Source of the DNA: Bacteroidales bacterium
Lineage (GTDB): Bacteria > Bacteroidota > Bacteroidia > Bacteroidales > DTU049
Reading direction: 5' to 3'
NCBI GenBank assembly: GCA_016937255.1
Contig: JAFGWG010000222.1
Location: 1-32,108 of the forward strand
DNA: 32,108 bases
The notes below the pieces were generated by a model. It had not been told where the DNA came from and made no database searches. It saw only the letters and a list, made by a program, of their open reading frames with translations. Each line of letters opens with the position of its first letter. The first letter of the stretch is position 1. Of this stretch, positions 24,312 to 32,108 are shown piece by piece. The position numbers and the translations under genes are program-made.

Positions 24312-27300
24312 ATGAGGTTAACATTTCTACTCTTATTATCTTTATTTATTGTTCAAGGCAGCTATGCCGATAAATACTATTGGGTAAACGATGGTGGCGA
24401 TTGGTCAGATACCAGTCATTGGGCTACAAGTTCAGGTGGCTCTACACACTATGCTGTGTTGCCGGGAATGAACGATACAGTATATTTTGATGCCAATTCT
24501 TTCAGTGTTAGTGGTGAGTTGATAAATGTTGATACCAATAAGATCTATTGCAAGATGATGGATTGGACAGGAATTATTCCAGATTCTACTGTTGAGTTTC
24601 TGTCTTCTTCAAATGATACCTTATATATGTATGGGAGTTTATTGTTGTCAGACGATGTCACTTTTAATTTTAAGGGTAAAATTCATTTCATGGGGTCTTT
24701 ACCTACAATTACTGAAATTGATTTTAAGGGAAAATCTTTGCAATGCAATATAGAACTGGCAGCCGATACCATGTTCCTTTCTTCTGCTTTGCGATTACCC
24801 CAAAAATATTTGCTTCATACCGATGGTAAATTCAGCACCAATAATTATAATGTAAGTTGCCGACATTTTAATGTTGACACTACATGGCAGAATACAGCTC
24901 CAATTGTATCGCCTCAATGGTTTGGATCTGATACATTAACTGTTAATGGCTCTATGGCGATAGGAATGGGAATGCTTTTTGCTCAAAGTGGTCCTGTGTA
25001 CTTAAATTTCTCAACATTGGACAGTAATTATTTTAATGCGTATAATAATGCTTTTAATACCGATTTTCATTTTAAGGGTAGTAAAAAAATGTATTTGCTT
25101 AGCAATTTGCAAACCAATGGTGATGTTATATTTGAATCGGGTTGTACTTTTAAGTCTAATGACAATGATATTACTGTTAATGCATTAAAAATAACTTCTT
25201 CTCTAAATAAATCAATTGATCTGGGTACTTCATTAATAAATATTACCGGATCTGGAATAGCATTGAGTATTGTTGATGCTCAAACTCAATTAAACTCTGT
25301 CAATTCTGACTTGCTCTTTTCTTATTCAGGCTCTGATACTGTTCAAATATATGTTGGACGTGATTCTTTATATCACTTTAATTCTGTTGAATTACCAGTG
25401 ACTGTGTCGAAAGTATACTCATCTTTTAGTACTGATACATTGAAAATTGCTGCGGCTTCTGAAGTTTATTTGGCTCATGGAATAGAAATTACAGTTTATA
25501 CCATAGATGCTGCGGGAGATTGTGGACATTATATTTTCATCAGATCATTCTGTATGGAAGCAGTGGTTGATAACCCAGCTATTGATTGCCCATCAAATAC
25601 TCCGGTATTTACTTCAACTGGCGCAAACATTACCTTAGATTATGTCAAAATAACTGATAATGAAGCTCAGGGAGCTACATTTACCGCAAATAATTCTTTT
25701 GATCAAGAATACTTAACAGGTTGGACCATCAATGAACCTACTGATACAAGAACTCTTTATTGGGTAGGTGGTAGTGGAGATTGGGATGATTTTACCCATT
25801 GGTCTGAAAATTCTGGTGATGTATCTTATGGGTGTATTCCGGTTCGTGGAAATTCTGTGGTTTTCGATGCCGCATCTTTCTCAAGCGATGATACAGTGAA
25901 TATTGTTGATATTGGATATTGTGCAAATATGTCTTGGCCAAATATTGATCAGATTGGAACCTTGAGTGGTATGGGGAGTGTTATTGTTACCGATACATTG
26001 CTTCTGCATGATAGTACTATGGTGAATCTCGATAATGGACTTCATCTCATAAACAACGATGCTGCGACATATTCTATCACCAGTCGTCATGCAGATATTT
26101 ACTCCGATATTTATATTAATGGAACTTCAAACAGAGTTCTTTCAGATACATTATACACCAACGGAACCATTCACCATATTAAAGGTGGATTTAATTTAAA
26201 TCGTTTGGGTGTTTTTGCCAGTGCAATCAATACGTCAGGTTTAGAAACTAGAGATTTGAATTATAAGAACTCAGTTATTACTTTATTTGGAGAAGATACC
26301 GTTTGGAATTCTGCTGGCTCAAATTTGACAATCAATCACGATTCAGCAACGGTAATACTTGCAAATAGCAGTAGTTCTTATTCGCTTATGAATGCTGCAG
26401 GTCGTAGTTTTGACACCATAAAGGTAGTAAATGAGAGTAGTAGAATTGCAGGAGGAGGAAGCAGCGCTTTATTAGCTTTGATGCCAGGAATCAGCATCGA
26501 ATTTGAACCAAATTCTACATGGACAAGCGATAGTATTACAGCTGCTGCAACATGTAGCAATCCAATATACTTTGGTGCATACAAAAATGGAACTGATACA
26601 GCCACTTTTATTAAAGGTGGTTATGATACCCTTTATGTCTCTGATTTTATTATTCAAAATCTAGTAACAGATACCACAGGTTTGAAATATTGTGAAGCTG
26701 CTGGTTCTACAAGTTTAGGAAATACAAATGGTTGGACTTTCAGTGCCAGCCCAACTGGGAAAACCTATTATTGGTCAGGCTTAGTTAATCAAAATTGGAG
26801 CAATGTAGGGAACTGGGAGCAAAATCTGCTTCCGGCATCTTGTCTTCCCGGACCCATGGATACCGTTATTTTCGATCAGGCTCATCTCAATCTTGCGCTT
26901 TCTGATAGCGTTATGGTAGATAAAAACTCTTTTTGCCGTGTTATGGATTGGTCTGGTGCAATGACTTCAGGGCCATCGTTAGTATTTAAATCAAATCTTC
27001 AAATATATGATGATGTTATTCTTAATGATTCACTTAGCTTAGTTTATTCCGCTGAATTTTCTGCTTATGATGAAAATTCACCATCGTTAATATTATCACC
27101 CTTTTCCCAACAGGCGAATTTCATGCCGCTCAGCAAGAAATATGATATTAATACATTCGTAGCTGCTGCCTCTATTGCTGATACATTGTTTTTAATGGAT
27201 AGTTTGGTCATGGATAGTATTGCAACCTTAGGTTTTATTAGTGGGGCATTCGATGCTGGAGAGAATTCTATCTATTGTGGTATTCTTAAGTCATTGCAAA

Positions 27301-30300
27301 ATTCAGATAAAATTCTTAATTTGAATAAAACCTATTTGGAAGTAAAATATCGTGTTGATTTTCAAGATAATAGCATTTTGTCCTTATCTGCAGATTCTTC
27401 TTTATTGATCATGCCAGGTAATCAGTCTTTTAAGAGTGCTTTCTATGGAGGAGGTCAAGATTATTTTAATGTACATTTAGCTGTACTATATACAGATTCA
27501 GCCGATTTATTTTATACTTCAGAAATTACTGGGTCTAACCATTTCAATATTTTAGCAACGGAACCGGGTATGTATATGTCTTTTGAAGATGGAAGCATAC
27601 AAACTTTTGACAGTTTGTTTTATGCTATTGGTACTTGTCAGGATTCAATTTATTTGCATTCTTCCAACTCTGGTGTACAAGCGACCCTTACAAAGCTTTC
27701 TGCCGATTCTATACGTCCACAATGCGTGGTAGTTGAAGATCTTATCGCTACCAATGGTGCTTCACCTGTATTTAGTCGTAGTGAGGGAAACAATACCGGT
27801 TGGTATTTTGATCCAACTCCTGCAACAACTGCAAACTTCTCACTTCCTGCACTTACTTGTTATGGTGATTCAATTCATTTCACCAATACATCTGAAGCAT
27901 ATAGTGGCAATTTCTTAGATATGAATTTCGACTGGGAATTTGGTGACGATTCAACATCTGTGCTAACAGACCCAACACATTTCTATAGTAATAATCGTCA
28001 ATATGTGGTAACGCTTACTTCTACATATATTAATGGTTGTTCAGATACTTTTATAGATACTATTCAGATTCACAAGCCTTTTGTTAATCTAAGTTGTAGC
28101 GAGGCTGATACTGCCATTTGTTTTGGCGATCAGATTACTTTTAGTTCATCTACAAGTAACCCGGATACTTCTTTTGCATATTATGTCAATGGTGCTTTGA
28201 TTCCTTTGGGAACAACAGAATATCAATATCCAACAGACAGTCTTAGCAATGGCGATATTGTATATGTGGTGCAGACTTACGAAGGGTGTATCGATACCAG
28301 TAATCAATTTACGGTTGAAGTATTTGCACTACCAACACCAACACTTTCAAGCAGTGATTTTGATATGATGATTTGTGATGGTGATAGCGTAACATTAACC
28401 GCTGCAATGGCCGATCGCTATAAACTCTTTCTGAATGGAGTGGAATATGCACCCATTGATACTACAGATGAGTGGACTCTAAATACATTAATCGATGGTG
28501 ACGAGTTTACTTTGTATGGTATTAATGATGTAACTGGTTGCGAAAACATGAGTACCGATACACTTACTTTTATAGTGGATCCACTACCGGTAGTATTATT
28601 AACATCATCAGATGCAGATACTACAATTTGTAATGGCGACACCGTAACAGTTTATGCTTCAGGGGCTAACGAATATCTATTCTATTTAAACAGTGTCCCC
28701 ATAGGCGTAGAATCTACTGTTGATACACTTAATATTGTTGGTTTGACCAATAATGATATCATTACAGTAGAAGGAATTTCATCGGCCGGTTGCCGTGATT
28801 TCAGTAGTGGTTATCTTGAATTTACTGTAAATCCCAGACCAATTCTGAGTTTTATTAGTGATGATTTCGACAATATTGTCTGCTCTGGTGAGGATATTGC
28901 ATTTCAGGCAGGTGGTGCAGATGAATATCTCTTCTATTTAGATGGTGCTCCACAAGGAGGATTTGGTTTTGGTAATTCTCTGAATCAGACATTTACAAGT
29001 AGCCAAGATGTTTCTGTTGAAGGTAAACTTGGCGATTGTTATGCATTTGCCGATACCGTTTTTCATATTGACGTACGTCCAACAATTACATGGACATATT
29101 CTGCTGATGAAATCTGTTCAAGCGATACCATTACTCTTGAATCGCATGGTGATAGCATTTATCAATATTTGATTGATGGAAGTGCGGTAACACCGGTTCA
29201 GAATGATTCCGTTTATCAAGCATTTGGCCTTGCCGACGGGCAAGTTATAACAGTGCAGGGCACTGCAGGAGCTTGTACTCCAACTGCGCTTACAGTTATG
29301 GTTCACCCAAATCCAACAGTTAGTGTAAGTTGTTCAGATCCGGATACTGCTATTTGTAATGGCGACAATATTATATTTACAGCCAGTGGTTCTGATCAGT
29401 ATGCATTCTTTGTGGATGGTGTTCAGGATGGAGCATATTCAACAGTAGCAATATACAATACGAGTACATTAACCGATGGTCAAGAAATTACAGTTCAGGC
29501 CAATACTGGTTTTGGATGTCATTCTATTGCTGTTGACAGTTTTACCGTTCAAGTTGCTCCGTATCCTACGGTTTCTATGATGCAGGATGATCCGGATTTA
29601 ACTATTTGCGATGGTGATACGGTTATATTCACTGCTGGTGGTGCAGACTATTACGAATTCTATGTTGCGGGTAATTCACAAGGTTATGGTGCATCAAATA
29701 CTTTGGTTTTCGATCAACTTGCAAATGGAAATCAGGTTGTTGTTGAAGGAACAACGGGTTATTGTACAGCAACATCTTTAAATGTTTATACCTATACAGT
29801 AAACGGTATTCCTAATATTAGTTTTAGCCCGTCCACACCATTGTCAACATGTTCGGGAGATACTATTAAATTGCTCGCCGGTGGAGCAAGTACATATCAG
29901 TTTTATATAGATGGCGTACCTGCTGGTCCATTATCGGGAAATAACTTATTCAGTACCGATACTTTGCAAAATGGCGAAACGGTTTCAGTAGAAGGATATA
30001 TGAATGGTTGTCTAGGTTTTGCAGATACTGCATATTCCGTTATTGTGAATGATTATCCGGTTCTCTTATTTACCAATAATCAGCCTACAGGAAGTATTTG
30101 TTTTGGCGATACTGTAAATTTCCTTGGAAATGGAGCTCAAAACTACTCCTTCTATCTGGATGGAATTCCTGTAAGCAATGATTCAGTCTGGTCAATCACA
30201 AATCTGCAGGATAACCAAAGTGTTACTCTTTGGGGAATAAATGGGGTTTGCGGCCTTTGGGCAGATTCTGTATATACTCTCGATGTAAATTATGTTGATA

Positions 30301-32108
30301 TTTCCCTCGATTTGAGTCCTTCTACAGCATTTTGTAATGGCTCACAAATTACATTTAGTGCTAATGGCGCCGATTTATATGAGTTCTATGTAGATGGAAT
30401 TTCTCAGGGAAGTCCTTCAGCTACGAATATCTATCAGAATAGTTCATTAACCAACGGTCAAATTGTTTCTGTTGCAGGTTCAAGCACTTCAAACGGATGT
30501 ACCCAGCTTGCTCTCGCCGATTACTATATTCACATTTTCGATATTCCAACCATTTCGGTGAGTCCTTCGGCAACATTCTGCGAAGGTGACTCTGCAGAGT
30601 TAAGCAGTAGTAATTCTATTGGAAACCAGTGGTTTGATGATGCAGGAATGATAGCTGGAGCTACTTTGCCGGATTTATGGGTATATGAAAGTGGAAATTA
30701 TTATGTTTCTTCAGCCTATGGAGGCAATCAAAATGTGCTTTCTTGTGGAAATAATGGTTACGGTCAGTTTGGAGACGGTTCAACAGCCAATTCATTGTAT
30801 CTTACAGCGGCAGATTTAAGTTCAACCATGGTTCAAGTAGCTTGCGGTGCAGAATTCACATTGGCATTATCTGAAACTGGTGAAATCCATGCTTGGGGAC
30901 ATAATGAATTTGGCGCTTTAGGAAGTGGAAACTTCACAAATTATAACACTCCAATTCAGTCTGGTAGTATCAATAATGCGGTTCAGATCTCTGCTGGAGA
31001 AAGATTCTCTGTTGCATTGCTCGAAGACAGTACATTAATGTCGTGGGGTGAAAATACTTATGGTCAACTTGGATACGGTAACCTAAGTACCAGCAATTTC
31101 CCATTTGCTGTTATAGGATTGGATAGTGTTGTGGATATCGCTGCCGGTGCCAACCATTGTCTTGCACTCACTTCCGATGGAACAGTTTGGGCCTGGGGAC
31201 GTAACCAAAGTGGTCAATTAGGGGATAGTACACTGATTCAAAAAACATCTCCGGTTCAGGTGAAAAACCTGAATAATATCGTTAAGGTCGGTGCAGGTGG
31301 AAATCATAGTCTTGCTCTTGCAAATGATGGAACACTATACGCCTGGGGCAATAATTCAAGTGGGCAGCTTGGAATTGGCAACTACAATGCCAGCTCTATC
31401 CCGCAAGAAGTAAAATTGTTTAGCAAAATTGCTTCTTTCGATGCTGGGCATGCGCATACTATTGCCTGTGATAGTAGTGGTTACGTACTTTGCTGGGGAG
31501 ATAATGCTTTTGGACAACTTGGAGTGCAAAGTATTTCAGAATCTTTATACCCTATTACAGTAGATAGTACTGGTTATGCCATTGATGTTGTTGCTGGACA
31601 GTATTCCTCTTATGCATTAAGAAATGACAGTAATTTGGTAGCATGGGGATTCAATACCAGCGGACAGCTTGGAATTGAAACCAATGCAAATACAGATAAA
31701 GCTACTATTGTAGATCAGGCTTTTGAGGTGCTTTCTTTCGATGCCGGAAACGATCATATGGCTATTATTCCTTCTGCATCTCACAGCTGTAGCTCTAATA
31801 ATCAGGTAATTGCGGTGGATACCATTCCTGACATAGATATCATTGCCAATGGTTACGTGCTTTCAACGACAACAGTTGGCGTTTCCTATCAGTGGTATTA
31901 TAATGGTAGTCCTATTCCAGGTGCCACCAACAATAATATTACTGTTTCAGCTTGGGGCAATTATTATGTAGAAGTTACTTTTGCCAATGGCTGTAGCGGA
32001 AATTCTCCAATATACACGTTGGGTGTTGGTGTAGATGAATATGACCTCGATGAAGTGATTGTGCTTTATCCAAACCCGAATAATGGAACATTCAGTTTTG
32101 GAATTCAA
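24312..32108 (+). CDS. Giant multi-domain surface protein with Ig-like repeats, RCC1 propeller and type A T9SS domain (3'-partial)
   Basis: An open frame of 2599 codons that runs off the window. Signal peptide 1-19 (ending GSYA). Three beta-rich modules begin with YYWVNDGGDWSDTSHW (about 22), LYWVGGSGDWDDFTHW (about 482) and YYWSGLVNQNWSNVGNW (about 818), each several hundred residues. A PKD domain (FDWEFGDDSTSVLTDPTHFY) lies at about 1190-1257. Ten Ig-like repeats of about 80 residues follow (1258-2079), an Ig-like half (2080-2138), then a seven-blade RCC1 propeller (2139-2485; AWGRNQSGQLGD, AWGNNSSGQLGIGN) and another Ig-like segment (YQWYYNGSPIPGAT). The end VIVLYPNPNNGTFSF is the start of a type A sorting domain, so only some 60-70 residues should be missing. 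A cell-surface adhesin or cell-contact protein is likely. Confidence 0.93.
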   Translation, partial: MRLTFLLLLSLFIVQGSYADKYYWVNDGGDWSDTSHWATSSGGSTHYAVLPGMNDTVYFDANSFSVSGELINVDTNKIYCKMMDWTGIIPDSTVEFLSSSNDTLYMYGSLLLSDDVTFNFKGKIHFMGSLPTITEIDFKGKSLQCNIELAADTMFLSSALRLPQKYLLHTDGKFSTNNYNVSCRHFNVDTTWQNTAPIVSPQWFGSDTLTVNGSMAIGMGMLFAQSGPVYLNFSTLDSNYFNAYNNAFNTDFHFKGSKKMYLLSNLQTNGDVIFESGCTFKSNDNDITVNALKITSSLNKSIDLGTSLINITGSGIALSIVDAQTQLNSVNSDLLFSYSGSDTVQIYVGRDSLYHFNSVELPVTVSKVYSSFSTDTLKIAAASEVYLAHGIEITVYTIDAAGDCGHYIFIRSFCMEAVVDNPAIDCPSNTPVFTSTGANITLDYVKITDNEAQGATFTANNSFDQEYLTGWTINEPTDTRTLYWVGGSGDWDDFTHWSENSGDVSYGCIPVRGNSVVFDAASFSSDDTVNIVDIGYCANMSWPNIDQIGTLSGMGSVIVTDTLLLHDSTMVNLDNGLHLINNDAATYSITSRHADIYSDIYINGTSNRVLSDTLYTNGTIHHIKGGFNLNRLGVFASAINTSGLETRDLNYKNSVITLFGEDTVWNSAGSNLTINHDSATVILANSSSSYSLMNAAGRSFDTIKVVNESSRIAGGGSSALLALMPGISIEFEPNSTWTSDSITAAATCSNPIYFGAYKNGTDTATFIKGGYDTLYVSDFIIQNLVTDTTGLKYCEAAGSTSLGNTNGWTFSASPTGKTYYWSGLVNQNWSNVGNWEQNLLPASCLPGPMDTVIFDQAHLNLALSDSVMVDKNSFCRVMDWSGAMTSGPSLVFKSNLQIYDDVILNDSLSLVYSAEFSAYDENSPSLILSPFSQQANFMPLSKKYDINTFVAAASIADTLFLMDSLVMDSIATLGFISGAFDAGENSIYCGILKSLQNSDKILNLNKTYLEVKYRVDFQDNSILSLSADSSLLIMPGNQSFKSAFYGGGQDYFNVHLAVLYTDSADLFYTSEITGSNHFNILATEPGMYMSFEDGSIQTFDSLFYAIGTCQDSIYLHSSNSGVQATLTKLSADSIRPQCVVVEDLIATNGASPVFSRSEGNNTGWYFDPTPATTANFSLPALTCYGDSIHFTNTSEAYSGNFLDMNFDWEFGDDSTSVLTDPTHFYSNNRQYVVTLTSTYINGCSDTFIDTIQIHKPFVNLSCSEADTAICFGDQITFSSSTSNPDTSFAYYVNGALIPLGTTEYQYPTDSLSNGDIVYVVQTYEGCIDTSNQFTVEVFALPTPTLSSSDFDMMICDGDSVTLTAAMADRYKLFLNGVEYAPIDTTDEWTLNTLIDGDEFTLYGINDVTGCENMSTDTLTFIVDPLPVVLLTSSDADTTICNGDTVTVYASGANEYLFYLNSVPIGVESTVDTLNIVGLTNNDIITVEGISSAGCRDFSSGYLEFTVNPRPILSFISDDFDNIVCSGEDIAFQAGGADEYLFYLDGAPQGGFGFGNSLNQTFTSSQDVSVEGKLGDCYAFADTVFHIDVRPTITWTYSADEICSSDTITLESHGDSIYQYLIDGSAVTPVQNDSVYQAFGLADGQVITVQGTAGACTPTALTVMVHPNPTVSVSCSDPDTAICNGDNIIFTASGSDQYAFFVDGVQDGAYSTVAIYNTSTLTDGQEITVQANTGFGCHSIAVDSFTVQVAPYPTVSMMQDDPDLTICDGDTVIFTAGGADYYEFYVAGNSQGYGASNTLVFDQLANGNQVVVEGTTGYCTATSLNVYTYTVNGIPNISFSPSTPLSTCSGDTIKLLAGGASTYQFYIDGVPAGPLSGNNLFSTDTLQNGETVSVEGYMNGCLGFADTAYSVIVNDYPVLLFTNNQPTGSICFGDTVNFLGNGAQNYSFYLDGIPVSNDSVWSITNLQDNQSVTLWGINGVCGLWADSVYTLDVNYVDISLDLSPSTAFCNGSQITFSANGADLYEFYVDGISQGSPSATNIYQNSSLTNGQIVSVAGSSTSNGCTQLALADYYIHIFDIPTISVSPSATFCEGDSAELSSSNSIGNQWFDDAGMIAGATLPDLWVYESGNYYVSSAYGGNQNVLSCGNNGYGQFGDGSTANSLYLTAADLSSTMVQVACGAEFTLALSETGEIHAWGHNEFGALGSGNFTNYNTPIQSGSINNAVQISAGERFSVALLEDSTLMSWGENTYGQLGYGNLSTSNFPFAVIGLDSVVDIAAGANHCLALTSDGTVWAWGRNQSGQLGDSTLIQKTSPVQVKNLNNIVKVGAGGNHSLALANDGTLYAWGNNSSGQLGIGNYNASSIPQEVKLFSKIASFDAGHAHTIACDSSGYVLCWGDNAFGQLGVQSISESLYPITVDSTGYAIDVVAGQYSSYALRNDSNLVAWGFNTSGQLGIETNANTDKATIVDQAFEVLSFDAGNDHMAIIPSASHSCSSNNQVIAVDTIPDIDIIANGYVLSTTTVGVSYQWYYNGSPIPGATNNNITVSAWGNYYVEVTFANGCSGNSPIYTLGVGVDEYDLDEVIVLYPNPNNGTFSFGIQ
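28083..30548 (+). repeat. Ten Ig-like coding repeats in the giant protein
   Basis: Ten units of about 82 residues (about 246 bases). Each opens near I-C-x-G-D-x-V/I-x-F, has a strand YxFYxDGxP near the middle, then a LxNGxxVxVxG strand and a second cysteine (GC or AC), and closes with V-x-P-x-P. The protein pattern is clear but the DNA is diverged between units, so they have not been freshly duplicated. Confidence 0.8.
30729..31765 (+). repeat. Seven RCC1 repeats (beta-propeller blades)
   Basis: Blade motifs of the form W-G-x-N-x-x-G-Q-L-G occur seven times: SCGNNGYGQFGDG, AWGHNEFGALGSG, SWGENTYGQLGYG, AWGRNQSGQLGD, AWGNNSSGQLGIG, CWGDNAFGQLGV, AWGFNTSGQLGIE. Seven blades make one closed propeller, as in eukaryotic RCC1. 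Confidence 0.85.

Overview
The window is AT-rich DNA from a member of the Bacteroidota. The evidence is type IX secretion (T9SS) substrates with both type A and type B C-terminal sorting domains, SprB repeats, a PorP/SprF family protein, TAnnTTTG-like promoter boxes, an RHS core fragment of the Bacteroidota kind, and a pyrophosphate-type phosphofructokinase. Genus cannot be told from the sequence. No rRNA, tRNA or CRISPR array was seen.

Region 1 (1-6560) holds an OmpA/LamG-like envelope protein and a REP-associated tyrosine transposase (RAYT). Four intergenic clusters of its probable target palindromes lie around 1341-1412, 2060-2224, 5085-5312 and 6280-6490, and another palindrome copy sits in frame inside the transposase gene itself. 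Among these repeats, all on the minus strand, are a CBM9-like plus TIM-barrel glycosidase-like reading frame split by an in-frame amber codon, a small two-helix membrane protein and an acyl-ACP thioesterase.

Region 2 (6560-11364) is mostly metabolic or exported enzymes. It has a cytosine deaminase resembling the yeast Fcy1 type, a secreted alpha/beta hydrolase with a T9SS tail, a phosphofructokinase with the residues of the pyrophosphate-dependent class, and a secreted M28 metallopeptidase.

Region 3 (11471-13961) is a compact three-gene unit: a LiaF-like membrane protein, a LytS-type histidine kinase and a LytTR response regulator. It looks like an envelope-stress signalling module.

Region 4 (14126-24185, minus strand) looks like one long operon. 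It runs from a small exported protein, through two SprB-repeat surface proteins with type B sorting domains (nine repeats each), to a PorP/SprF protein and an OmpA-like periplasmic protein with TPR and PD40 segments. An RHS remnant follows. Known type B substrates depend on PorP/SprF partners, so this block plausibly encodes a self-contained surface adhesin system with its own outer-membrane and peptidoglycan-side parts.

Region 5 (24312 to the window end, plus strand) is one open frame of at least 2599 codons running off the window. It has a signal peptide, three large beta-rich modules, a PKD domain, ten Ig-like repeats, a seven-blade RCC1 propeller, a further Ig-like segment and the start of a type A sorting domain. 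It is divergently placed to the region 4 operon.
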